Of a stretch of 64,000 bases of DNA, positions 46,928-58,512 are shown in pieces (the first letter of the stretch is position 1; each line of letters starts with the position of its first letter). Source of the stretch: Dermatemys mawii. Its lineage: Eukaryota; Chordata; Testudines; Dermatemydidae. The stretch spans positions 9,701,558 to 9,765,557 of the forward strand of contig ML677351.1 of assembly GCA_007922305.1 (NCBI GenBank), in the 5' to 3' direction. The notes beneath the pieces are model-generated. The model was not told the DNA's origin. It worked only from the letters and a program-made list of their open reading frames with translations, and ran no database searches. A program made the position numbers and the translations under genes.

Positions 46928-47146
46928 AGGGTATTTCTACACTAAAAAAAAAAGAGCTAGGCTACAACCCACCTATTCATGCCTCAATGAGTCACAGAAC
47001 CAGGGCCACCTGTCTCAGACTTGCACTATGGCCTAAAAATAGATGTTTAGTCCCATAGTGCAAGCTCTGTGAGCCCAAATCAGTTGACACAGCCTCAGGT
47101 TCACTGCTATGGATCTTCTTATTTTTTTGCATTGTAAACATACCCT
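46928..47146. mobile_element. MITE with AGGGTATTTCTACAC ends
   Basis: AGGGTATTTCTACAC at left and GTAAACATACCCT at right are imperfect inverted repeats of the GTCTACAC group also seen at 37451, 60962 and 62781. The interior has inverted segments around CACTATGG. Target duplication not evident. Confidence 0.6.
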
Positions 47147-47350
47147 TGTGTCTCTCACTCAAACAGCTACTACCCGGTCACCTCACTTCCTCTTCAGGCA
47201 AGTGTTTTAATGGTTTAATGTCCTTTTGAGCTTAGGGCTGGAATGACAGGCTTTCCCAGTCAAGCCTCTACCATTGCAGTGGCCTCAGGCATTGGTACGT
47301 GCTGGTCCCTCCTATTCTCTGCCTGTGGCATGTAATAGGTTAGTCTAGAG

Positions 47351-48182
47351 CAGGGCAAACTTTTTGGCCCGAGGGTTGAAAACGTGTATGGAGGGCCAGG
47401 TCAGGGAAGGCTGTGCCTCTGCAAACAGCCCGGCCCCACCCCCATCCGACCCCTCCCACTTCCCGCCCCCCTTAGAATCCCATTCAAGCCCCCCTTGTCC
47501 CCTGATTGCCCCCTCCCAAGAACCCCCACCCTAACCACCATCCCCAGGACCCCACCCCCTATCTAAGCCACTCCTCTCCTTGTCCCCTGAATGCCCCCTA
47601 CAGAGACCCCACACACTAACTTCCCCTCTAGGATTCTACCCCCATCTCAACTCCCCCTGCTCCCTGTCTGCCCTGACCCCTATCCACACTGCTGCCTCCT
47701 GACAGACCCCCCACCCCGGGACTCCCATGCCCTATCCACCCCCATCCCCTTCCCCTGACCGCTCCCCACCCAGAACCTCCATCCCATCCAACAGCCCCCT
47801 CTCCCCTGACTGCCACCGGGACTCCCTGTCCCTTAACCAACGCCAACACCACCCCGTGCTGCGCAGACCTTACCACACTGGTGGCCCTGCCGGTGTTGCA
47901 CATGCTGCACAGCTTTCCCGAAGCAGCGGGCAGCCCTGCATGGCTGAGCTCAGGAGAGCAGGGGAGGGGTTGGGAGTAGCCTCCCCCCTCGGGAGCTCCA
48001 GGAGAGAGGGGGAGAGGCCGGCAGCAGCCTCCTTTGCTGAAGTTCAGTCGCGCTGAGCTCCAGAAGAGTGGGGAAGGCAGGGGCGGGCCAGGAGCAGCCT
48101 CCCCCGCTGGAGCTCAGGCGGGCCAGTCCGGATGGTCTCGCGGGCCGGATGTGGCCCGCGGGCTGTAGTTTGCCCACCCCTG
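47351..48182. mobile_element. hAT-type element with C-rich interior
   Basis: The left end CAGGGCAAACTTTTTGGCCC and right end TTTGCCCACCCCTG are inverted. The flanks GTCTAGAG (47343-47350) and TTCTAAAG (48183-48190) agree at six of eight positions. The interior is a C-rich run of degenerate CCCCTGACTGCCCC-type units. Same family as 61730-62454. Confidence 0.82.
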
Positions 48183-48190
48183 TTCTAAAG

Positions 48191-49484
48191 GTTGTAATAC
48201 TTTGGTCTAATTTCAGTTCCTGGGTTTAGTGTACAGATGGTGGTGGTCTGTGATATACAGGAAGTCAAAGTAGATGATCTGGTAGTCCCTGGCCTTAAAC
48301 AATACGATTAGCTCTCCCATTGTTCTCATAAGGACCCTTCGTATTTTCCTTGGTGATGTCTAATCTCTCTTTCCTGCTTACTCATGTCAACAGCCCCTTT
48401 GATTTAACTCCATCCAGTCAGTCAGAATATCATCAAGCAGGTAAACTGAGGTACATAGACTATTCATAAAAATAATATGGATACTTCCTTTGCTCTCCAT
48501 AGTTCATAACTTCTTTCATTGAAGTCAATGAAGTCGCCTCTGGAGTAAGGTACAAACAAACAAAAATAAGAGGACCAGAATCTGGCCCTAAATTGCAACT
48601 ATTACAGAAAAATTCTCAACCTGCTTAGTGTGTTATAACTCCTAGGCTATGTTAAATAACTTTTATACACAGTGGATTCCTGATGCCATCACAGCTGACA
48701 AAAAGGAATTATTTACAAAGGGTCTGATCGTGTTGCCACTCCAGATACAACTCCCATTCCATTGTCTTCAAAGGAAATTCTACATGGAGAGTAGCTACAG
48801 CATTGGGCATCAAAATAGTTCTTTAAATCCTGTTCTCAAAAATGAATTCTAAGCTCACAGGTAAAGCCAGTTTATTATAGTTCATTTCCTAATCTCCTTC
48901 ACTCTATAGCATTAGATTCATCCTTTTCACCCTCAGGGCAAATTTTTTTTCTTCCTTCCATGCCTGACAGGCAAGTTGCAGACCTCATTTAATCCTAAAG
49001 AGCAAGAATGTTAATTAGGTTGAGAATGGTAATGATGCATCTAATTCCCTCATATATGAAGCACTCTCTCACCTCTCAGAGCACCTCACTATTTCTGCAT
49101 CACAGGACTAAGATTCAAGAAAATGAGTATTTTTCTGTCTTCTAATATCAATTCTTTCTTGCATTTGGGATCCATTACCAGTCCCAAATATACACAAGTG
49201 AACCAAGCCTAGTCCCCTCAGTATTTCCTCTCATCCTATTTCTGCATAGGAGCTGACGAGCAGTAGGATTTTTGCAAACATAAAGGATTACCCTTGGTAT
49301 TCAGTTCCTGCGGTTAAATTGAAATCCGCTCCATAAAAATCAACAGGATAAACTATCTTAATTCATCATGGGACCTCAATTGCCCTCAAATTTCAGGACT
49401 TCATTTGGTTCCTCAGCAGTTTCAGATGCCTGTCAAGGACAGTACTAACCCTACAGTCTATATTAGAATAATACTTGCCATTCC
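48191..49484. other. No recognised feature
   Basis: AT-rich DNA without domains. Confidence 0.5.
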
Positions 49485-49640
49485 TAATAAACAGCACTTT
49501 ATAACATTACCTAATATCCTTTTGAGGCAGGCAAATAAATATTATTATTTTCATTTTACAGACAAAGGCCATATGTCAAGTCCCTGTCACAGACAAGATT
49601 AGAGCTAAATTACTTCTGGCTTCCAGTTGTATGGGTTACT
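49485..49640 (+). mobile_element. MIR-like SINE core fragment
   Basis: AGCACTTTATAACATTACC, then TATTATTATTTTCATTTTAC and CAGACAAAGGCC. This order matches the MIR body. Diverged. Confidence 0.5.
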
Positions 49641-52600
49641 AATCTGGGTTTTTAAGCCTGATCATTTTGGCCTGAAGGAGGTGACAATGCCAGATGAAAA
49701 CAAAGTCTTCACGTTTATGGGTATGGGACGAAGAGGGTGCCAGCGCTATCTCCTGCTAGGCTTTGTCCCCCTGCCCCAGCAATCTCAAAGATAAAACCAG
49801 TATTAAAATGTTGTAACATCATGAAGAGCATAGTCTGGCCACAAACTCTCCTGTCTCCTATCCTGCAGGGGGATAGGGGTGGAAGGAAGAAGAGGTGTTG
49901 CAGAGCTTGCTACATCAGTTCTAATCCAGACAGGGATTTCCTCACACTGGAGGAATCTTCAGCAACTCTATTCAGCCCTAGAGCCGGAAAAAAAAGGGGT
50001 TGGTATCCGCCCCCTTGTTTAATATCAAGCATGACTGATGCCAAAGTGGTAGCCTGCAAACTGGTTCTATAGGGTCTTATTCTGTGGGCCACATACCACT
50101 GGAAACCCCAAATAATGCCCACTGTTAGCAGGAATGCCATCTGCAGTGGCGTCAATTAATCAAAATTTAATAAGAGTTTATTTTCTCAAGTTCACCCCAT
50201 AGTTTTAGGAATTTATCAGGCAAATTTTCAGATTTCTGTACTGTGTAGAATGGGTGCACTTTTCTCTTCCTGATATACGTGTAACTCCCACTTGGCAGCA
50301 CTGGGAATTGAACTGTAATCTCTTAAATGCAGTAGGATTTCTACATTAGCTCCCTAGATTTATTAAGTCACTAAGTCAGCAGCTCTATTTCTTAAACTCT
50401 TAATTTTCCGTGTTGTACAAATAGTGGATTGAGTCTGCATTATATGATTCAGCCTGATGATTGTATCTATCCATCACTTAACTGACTGATATGCACACAG
50501 ATTTTACTCTGCAGACATAGCCATTGACAAATGAGAACATAAACACAACAAATAGCATAGCATACACAAATCAGTTAAAACATATTGAAACTGCAATGTT
50601 ATTTCATTGTTCCATTGCAGACAGGTGTTTTTAATTAAAAAATACATTGGCTCTCTTTGGTCTCCTAAGAATCTATTCTTCCTCTTCAAAAAAATCGAAC
50701 AGTGAACCTCAATTTGCAACTTAATTCTTTTAATAGCCAATCAAGACTTTTTTAGGTGTAAAGAGTGGTGACATTCTGGTTTAGTTTTCTCTGCACCATA
50801 AAAGCTGTGATTCAACTGCAGAATGTGATCAAAGGGAAAAAAATCAAAATGAACAAATTTTCTGAGCTACAGTAGCACAGTTTATCATCAGATCCACAGA
50901 TCTGTCACTCAAGTCTACAGTGTCATTTCAAAAAAAATTGAATTTGACCTAATTATTGGAGCCAATACCTGAAAACTGGTAAACAATGGATAACATCGTA
51001 GTGTATGTTAAATGAGTATTTCAGTATCAAACTCCCAGATAATGAACTAGATTCTTAATAAGCATTTGTGACACAGTTAAATTTAGAAGCAGGATTTTAA
51101 TTGGTTGCTGAAGGCGATTTTTAGAATCTTTTCCCCCCACTGGTGTGGAAGTTTATCTGAACATTTACCAAATACACATTAGCACTATGGATTGTATAGT
51201 TCATTCCTTGGGTTCATTTCATATTGTTTAATTTAGTGCTTGCAAGTCACATGTAGATCTCAATATCAAAATTATTCAACAAGCTTCTGTCTACCATCCT
51301 TTTTGGATTAGCTCAATTTTTCATTACCAGCAAAGAATAAAACATCTATTCAAAGCAATGCTTAGTTCTTGGGTATGTTTTGTTGCCATATTCTTTGTTG
51401 ATGCTGCCAAACAACTAAATATTTCTTACTGTCTCTTCTCAAATTTGTACAAGTATAAATAAAGCCCTATAAAACAAGAGGGTCCTAACAACATTAGAAT
51501 GCAATATACAGTTAATCTATGCTACTGGAAAGACAAAACTTGTCTGAATGGCAACAGATGTGGTGAAGTGTTCTGAAGCCTGCTAAATTTTATGCCATAC
51601 CACAATTTAATGTGTTTAAGGGCTTCACAGCTTTAACTACATTTTAATTACAGCAGCCAAGTTCCATTACACACTCTGCACCTTTGAAAGAAAAATATTC
51701 ATATCTCTAGAACCATATGGCTGTACTTCCACCTCAACTGCTGGGAGTGCTTAGGGAGTCTGGGTACATCTAAAATTCCCACTGTCAGTGGGAATTTTGG
51801 ATGCCCAATAAATCAGAATCGAGGCCTTTTAAAGTGAGGGCTGGGAAGCATAGCATAGTAAAGTAATACAAATATAACGTATATAATTACTATATAAATA
51901 AAATAAAGAGGAAGTAGGTGGAGAGAAAAAAACAAGAATTAGACAGCAAAATTACATGACAAAGGAAAAAGGCACATCCTTGCAATTTTTAAATAGAAAA
52001 TTCCCCTACCTGGGTGTCTTTATTTTAGTATATACCCCTAAAGCATCAAAATATCACCATAATCCCATAGATTACTCACCAGATACTTTTGAGAGGTGTT
52101 CTCCCTGTAATCATAACAGAGAGAATTACAAAAATAAAAGATGAAAAAAGGTGAATTTACTGCCCATATCTTCAAGGAAAAGCCATCAGAAGAGCCTGGC
52201 ACCCTTAGAGCCCTATAAGGTCGAACTGTCCTATTTTATGACAAGGGCATTGTTTATAGACTCCCTTATTCCCATCATGCCTTTTAGAAGCTAGGATTAC
52301 TAATATGGCTACCTTAATGGACTATATTTCCCAGCCTGCCCTACTTTCCTAGTTCTGAGAAAGAGACTGGCAGAAAGACATCCAGTTTGATCTCTTGCCA
52401 CTGAGGGGGAAAGAGCACTGGCCAATCCTGCTCACAGAAGTCTCATGTTGGCCCTAAAGCCAGGGTTGACAGTGTGGGCTTTTTTTTATAAACTCCAGAG
52501 TTCATCCACCAAAGTGGCAATATCCCTGTTCCTACAGGAACGATGTTGTAGGAGTACTCTGTATGTAATAGTTAGTAAATATCCCACAGAGGGTACTTAA

Positions 52601-53375
52601 CAATATGTAACGTAATTCCTGATTTTTAGAACCATAAAACTTGTGCACTGCAAATGACTTTCCCTGGCTGTGCTTTGCATCAGCTCTTAACAGCTGGAGC
52701 TGGGCCTTCCTGGCCCAGTAGAGTTCCTTTAATAAGTCTATAAAGGTCTATGTGCTTTGTTACAGACTTAAGGCAATTTCATCCCCCCATGCAGCTGAGT
52801 CTTGAGGAAGTCAGCAAGGGGAGTGCTGGGCACCTCATGTTCCCACTCTCCCCAAATCCTTCAAGAAAGCTGACCAAGAATTAAAGCAGTGTATGGATTC
52901 CATTCTAATTTAACTTTGTCTCTAGGACTCAGGTGTTGCCTCGCCTACAGTCATCGCTCTTGCCATGTGGCCTTGAGGGGAAAACTGCAGAGAGAAACCA
53001 GCCAGACATAACAGCTGCAGAAGTAGCCAGAGCAGGGACCTTCTGACATTCAGAGAATGTTCTACAGTTTTTACTGGAATTTCTCTGCCTTGTTCTGATT
53101 GGCTGTCTACTCATCCTCCTCTCTCAATGTCCCTTTACCTCAGCTTCACTCCACAACTTCCTCTCTTACCTTCTTTTCCCTTCTCCTGTCCCCTCATCCC
53201 TTCCTTTCATTGTCCCCTCTCCCTTCCCTTTTCTTTCCATTTAGCTTATTCCCTCTTAACTAAACCCACCAAAAGTAAATAAATAAAAGTGAATAAAAAT
53301 CATGGACCTAACATGACATTTGCTACCATCACACTATTCATTCCGCTATATGTTGTAGCCCTCTTCCCCCATTCC
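49641..53375. other. No recognised gene; one small perfect hairpin
   Basis: AT-rich DNA. AAAATTCCCACT (51772-51783) and AGTGGGAATTTT (51787-51798) form a perfect 12-bp hairpin with a 3-nt loop. Otherwise nothing recognised. Confidence 0.5.
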
Positions 53376-53379
53376 TCCA

Positions 53380-53475
53380 CCTCACGTCTCATCTATGTTG
53401 ATTATAAGCTCTTGGAGGCAGGACCATCTATTATTCTTTGTTTTTACAGTCTCTAATGCAATGAGGCCCCTTATG
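53380..53475 (+). mobile_element. L2/MIR-like 3' tail fragment
   Basis: GATTATAAGCTCTTGGAGGC followed by AGGACCATCTATTATTCTTT matches the 3' tail consensus shared by old L2-type LINEs and related SINEs in amniotes. Confidence 0.45.
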
Positions 53476-53477
53476 AT

Positions 53478-54310
53478 GTAACCCTTCTGCCCATCAGAGT
53501 TGGCAGCAACAAGGGCCGGGTTCGGTATCCAGGGGTTCCATTCCAATAGCACAATACAAAACCGGCTCGAGCCCCCACCCAGTGACCTGGGACAACCATA
53601 TACCACCCCTCTGGGCGCCTCTAAGAGACAATACTTCCCCTCTCGCAAGCACAGAGTCTGAGTGTACCAAAAGCCTTTTAATAACAGAGAGAAACAATGT
53701 GGCATTATATTGGGGAAACACCACAAACAGGATTAATAAAACAAACCATGAACCAGAAGCCCCCTTCCCAGCAAATAGGCTGCATCCTTCCCTTTGGCTC
53801 TTGAGTCCCACAACCCCAAAAAGTCACTCAATAGTCCCAAAAGTCCAACAGCCCAAGAGTCTCTGTTCCTGGTCAGTGCAGAGTTCAAAAGTCAATCTGC
53901 AGAGTCTTACCTCCCAGCCTGGGTGGAAATGGAGGGCAGGTTAAGGGGCACCTTACATGGTCTGAGGCCGTCCCACGAACTGCTCCACTCTGGCAGCCGC
54001 TCTGCCAGCAGCAGCTCAACTCTGCTCTGCCAGCCGACATACGAACTGCGCTAGCCACTTCTCCAGCAGCACAAACCGCTCTGCTGGCTGCCCTGCCAGT
54101 CGACACACAAACTGTGCTGCTGCGCCAGCCACTGCCAGCAGCGCAAACTGCTCCACTGGCCACCCTACCAGCCGACACACAAACTGCGTTGCTGCACAAT
54201 ATTTTAAGGAACTGCTCAGCAATAGACCTTCAGGCCCCGCCAACTTAACACAGTGCTCAGTAATTTCAGCTTTTAGTAGGAGGGCCTTAGTGCAGGTGCA
54301 CCACTGGACC
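53478..54310. mobile_element. LTR-like interspersed repeat, possibly from an old endogenous retrovirus
   Basis: The block beginning TGTAACCCTTCTGCCC, with GGGTTCGGTATCCAGGGG and GACCTGGGACAACC, resembles an LTR sequence abundant in turtle genomes. It contains a 66-72-bp tandem repeat at 54031-54190. No gag, pol or env frame was seen next to it, so it looks like a solitary remnant. Orientation and ends uncertain. Confidence 0.45.
54031..54190. repeat. Tandem repeat of about 66-72 bp
   Basis: CAGCCGACATACGAACTG near 54031, CAGTCGACACACAAACTG near 54097 and CAGCCGACACACAAACTG near 54169 mark three unit starts. The repeat keeps one minus-strand frame open through Ala/Gly/Cys-rich sequence, which I do not regard as a gene. 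Confidence 0.7.
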
Positions 54311-55002
54311 CAAAGTGAATTCAGCTCAGCAGGCTGAACCTAGACTCCTAATGAAAACAAAAATTAGTTCTGATATTCTACAATGGAGAGAAGCAAGGTG
54401 CAATAGACCTATAGGGCCTTACATAAGGCCCTCACCAAACAGTATAAGGACTAGTCCATGGCCTCACTCAAATTCACTGAGTTTTGAACCCCTGTCCCTT
54501 GCCCAGTGAGTGCTACCTAGATGATGGTGAGTCCCTCCATCATAACAAAAAGTACATAACAAGTACATGTACACAGTCCTCGATTCACATAATCAGGGTA
54601 ACAACACTTTGGCATTTCTGCCCCAATAACGGAGAAACTGGGGGACCCACAGCAGCCGAAGTGACCATTTGGGCTGCTGTGAGCTCAGAGTAGGCGCGGT
54701 GGATGTGCCTATGGAAATAAGATTAGCCCCAAAGTTCTTTTCCACAACTCACTGCAATTCCCGCAATTCACCACCAGATGTCAGGGTAGAGCTCATCCTG
54801 GCACTGCTTACAATGGTAATACCTAAAAATCAAACAAGACAGACACATTTAATAATAAAATCTCTTTCATGCATATGGGCCCTTTTTTCAGTTATTTTTC
54901 TATTTGTTTTTTTTTTTTATTTGGCTCCTGATACACCCTCTACTTCCTTGCTGTTACCAGTTAATTTTCTTGTCTAGAAAGTCTTGGAACTTGATCTGCA
55001 GA

Positions 55003-55104
55003 GCACTTTAAGACGTGCTTAACTTTTGATCATGGGTGTAGTCTCAGTGACTTCCACGGGGCTACTCAGAGACTGAAAATTAAGCACGTGCTTTGTCTGG
55101 TCAG
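55003..55104. repeat. Ancient palindromic amniote repeat
   Basis: The arms are around AGACGTGCTTAACTTTTGAT and GAAAATTAAGCACGTGCTTT, separated by GTGACTTCCACGGGGC. The layout is typical of old palindromic repeats of amniotes. Confidence 0.55.
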
Positions 55105-55422
55105 AGCTTTAGCATTTATTTTCAGGTCCTCCCGCTAGTTCCTTAAATTTAATTGAAATCCATGGGTGCTTGTGATATTTCACGGTTTGGTTTTGTTCCC
55201 CAGTTCTTCACTATTAACACAGCAGTACTTTCATCCACATCCAGGTTTCTCTCTTGAGTTCAATAAATACCCCAAATCACCATGTAGTCAAGTAGACTAT
55301 TCAGCTGTGCTTTCAAAAAAGTTAAATTCTATTCATGGTGAGAAAACACATTCAATTAGCATCCAATTCTGCAAACCATATTCACAATGAAAAGTATTTA
55401 CAAACACAACTACTTGTGCTCA

Positions 55423-55550
55423 GCCAGAAGTTATGGGCTTGATGCAGGATTTACTGGATGAAATTCTATAGCCAGTCTTATGCAGGAGGTCAGGCTAGAT
55501 AATCATAATGGACCCTTGTTGCTTACAAATCTAGGAATCTATATTGAAAT
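55423..55550 (+). mobile_element. CR1 3' tail fragment
   Basis: GGAGGTCAGGCTAGATAATC, GACCCTTGTTGCTTAC and CTAGGAATCTAT are the plus-strand version of the tail at 37104. Confidence 0.65.
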
Positions 55551-57344
55551 CAGACCAATGATCAGGGGCCAACTTAATTTTAAAAATGCATCCCTATGGG
55601 AGATTATTGATGCTAACTAGATGATCACTTTATTTATATAATGTACTCAATATACCACAAAATTTTAGATTCCTATGCCTATCTCCAGTTCCAATTTTAC
55701 ATACGGAAAAATAAAGTAATGAAATAGGCATTAGTATGAAAAAGGTACCTTATAATGCCCCCTTCAATCTCCTCATTATTTCATGGTGCTTTTCAAGTAA
55801 ATCATTTCATGTAACTCACTGTTTCTAAGAGGATTTGATGGTTATTACTTTCCATACATTTCTGAATGGCTTGGATACTGAAAATAAAAAGTAATGACTC
55901 AGAGCTTACCTTTCATGACTCTGGAGCTGCAATGTAAATGTTTAATAAGGGAAGCTCTCCTTCCTAACTTTTGTTCATTTTTGTCTTTCAACTGTAATGA
56001 ATTTTTAAGCACAGAGTTGTATTGATATCACAGTCAGGGATAGTAATTCTTCCACATGGAATGTATGGGCCTGATCCTCCAAACACATGTGTGAGTAGCT
56101 TTACTTACAGGAGTTGTCTCCTTGAAGTCAGTGAGAGTAAAATTACATAAGTGTGTAACTGAAAAATTAGGGCCTGTATACAGTGCCCTAGCTGTTTGGA
56201 TTTTTAGCCTTTGAAAGAAGGGACTATAAGACTTGAGCATCTATTTCTGAATAAAGTTATAAGAAAAAACGTTGAGGTATCTAGGCATTATCCAATTTTA
56301 GTGATAGGGATGTACTCAAAACGAAACATTGCTTTGTGCGTTTTGCTAAGCACTTAGTGCTGCATTTTGATGACACCAGACATTTGGAAGTGCAATACAT
56401 GCATTCTGTATGTACTAATCTGCGTACCTAGCTCTTCCAGTTGTGGTTAGAGTGCCTCATTTTTCAGATCAATTTCTTGCTGTGTTGATGTCACCAGAAC
56501 ATCTTATTTATTAGTGCTGCATTCCAGTAGAAGAGAGATATTTTATTTAAACAAATAACAACAAAAAAACAGTATTGTGCATCAATAGGCATTTGTTATT
56601 CTCAGTTCTTTTTGTTAGCACATAACACTGGTATAGTCCCACAATGCAGAAAACTGCTCTACTAGTCCCAACAATCCAAGGAACCGCAGGAGTTATTTTC
56701 ATGGCGCTTGGGCCCCTCACATGACAGGGGCAACGCCTGGGGATTCACACCATGGTAACTGAAGATGCACCACTGCCTGCAACTGTAAAAAGAATCCCCA
56801 TGGAAATATCGTTCATGGTTTCAGCTTTCCAAAGTCCTGCCCCTTTGCACGGTGCATGTCAGTTCACTGTTTCTACGTCCCCCTCCACTTCCATGAAGGA
56901 TAGTTTGCCTTGCCATATGCATGAACAGATTCTACAGTAGGATATTATACCTGAGGATACCAGGTGTTATGCATTTTTTTATTTCACTTTTCAAATAGCA
57001 TGAAATCTATTGATATAATAAAGTTAATTATAGTTACCTTTATATCAGGAGTCCAGCTCTTTCTGGGTGAAGTTGGAGGCTTTTGTTCATGTCTAATTCT
57101 GATCATTCAGAGACACTAACCTAAACCAGAAAGAGAGGACCAGCAGGAAACCGATGTTGCTCTGCATCTTGTCTGTGAACAAAAGAACTCTCTTGCATTA
57201 GAAGCCACCTCTCCTGAGAGATGATACAGTGGCTTTTGAAAATCTGTCTGTCACAAACACAACCATATTTGTGGTTTAAGGTGTGAGAAGAGCAAGGGGA
57301 TCACTGGGTATGTCCAAAATAGAGATGATACAGATCCACAGACT
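55551..57344. other. No recognised gene; palindromic old repeat near 56064-56172
   Basis: GGGCCTGATCCTCCAAAC near 56068 and ATTAGGGCC near 56167 bracket a diverged palindrome with AGTCAGTGAGAG in the middle. The rest is unremarkable. Confidence 0.45.
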
Positions 57345-57352
57345 TCAGCTCT

Positions 57353-57412
57353 TGATCCAAAGCCCACGGAAGTCAATAGAGTCTTTCCATTTACTTCAGT
57401 GAGCTTTGGATC
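57353..57412. repeat. Ancient palindromic repeat
   Basis: GATCCAAAGCCCACGGAAGT and ACTTCAGTGAGCTTTGGATC are inverted arms about 20 bases apart. Confidence 0.6.
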
Positions 57413-58316
57413 AGGCCCCTAATCTGGATCAAAGATCCACATTGTCTTGCAGACACAGGCAAATAAAGACAGAAATTGTGCAGGAATTGACCACTCCTGC
57501 CATCTGTGTGTTCTGTTAAGTGCAGAAGTTGCTCCCTGCTGGTGGCCCTGGTCATAGATAAGACTATAACTCCACCCACCTCTCCATGTCAGCCAGTGGA
57601 ATGGCCAGTTACAAAAGGCTGCATAAACTCCCTTAAAGATGATGGAGCAGGTATTCCAGTGTACCTCAATCCACATCTGTGCCTGGCATAGTCTGGCCCA
57701 GAGTTTGGGAATGTTTAGGCCCAAAATTTTGATTGAATTACTATAGAGACTGGAGACCAGCCATTAAGTTCATATCTTGGGTTTCCTCAAAGTTCTGGGA
57801 TGTTTGGATCCAGTGGTGGTTTATTTTTCCCTTTCCCTGAGCCCTGTCTCCTTTTTGTCTCCTCTTAAAAGACTCTGTGTATGCTTAACTATTTGGAGGG
57901 GTGTAAAGGGTTCCCCATGGTTAGCCTCCTTCAGACCTTTATTTTGTTTGTTTCTCCTGTACTTAGTAATCTTAACCAAAAGATTCTGAAACAACTTACC
58001 AACATTTTGGTGAAGTTCTTAAATTTAATTTGTATGATATTTCCAACAAGTGTTTGGCTGGACTGAGTGGAAGGAAGCTGTTATTCTGTATTGCTGACTA
58101 CCTCTGCCTAGGAATTAAAAGAAAAAGAAGTTTATATGTATCTCATTTTTCCAGTAGTGTCTTTTTCTCCTTGAATTGATTGTTTTGGAGTGTGGGGGCA
58201 CTTTGGCTTCATTTCACCCTAGGTTTCACAAAGAGTGCCAACCTACAGTCCAACATGGGGAGTATGTGCAAAATGAGTGTGACGGAAGGCTTCATTGGGG
58301 TCAGCACTCATCTGTA
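57413..58316. other. No recognised feature
   Basis: The frame at 57419-57724 (minus) has no domain. Otherwise AT-rich flank. Confidence 0.45.
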
Positions 58317-58512
58317 GCACTGCTATCGCACTTTTCATCCATTCATCTCCAAGAGCTTTACAATGGAAGCTAAATATCTTATGCCTAATTTTCCCCATGT
58401 GTAAAATGGGACTAGAGAGGTCAAGTGCTTTGTGTAAGGTCACACAGCAAGTCAGTTGCACAGCTGGGAATAGAAACCGATTTCCTGTTTCACAGCCCAG
58501 TTACCCTATCTA
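58317..58512 (+). mobile_element. MIR-like SINE
   Basis: ATTCATCTCCAAGAGCTTTA, CCATGTGTAAAATGGGACTA, AAGGTCACACAGCAAGTCAG and AGCTGGGAATAGAAACC follow the MIR core and tail in the expected order. Confidence 0.75.

Noticed and set aside
47351..48182. Possible CRISPR-like or satellite array in the C-rich block
   Set aside because: Units are degenerate, with no fixed spacer length, and they lie inside a hAT element with inverted ends.
53885..54243. Cys/Ala/Gly-repeat minus-strand frames
   Set aside because: Created by the 66-72-bp tandem repeat; no signal peptide or conserved domain.
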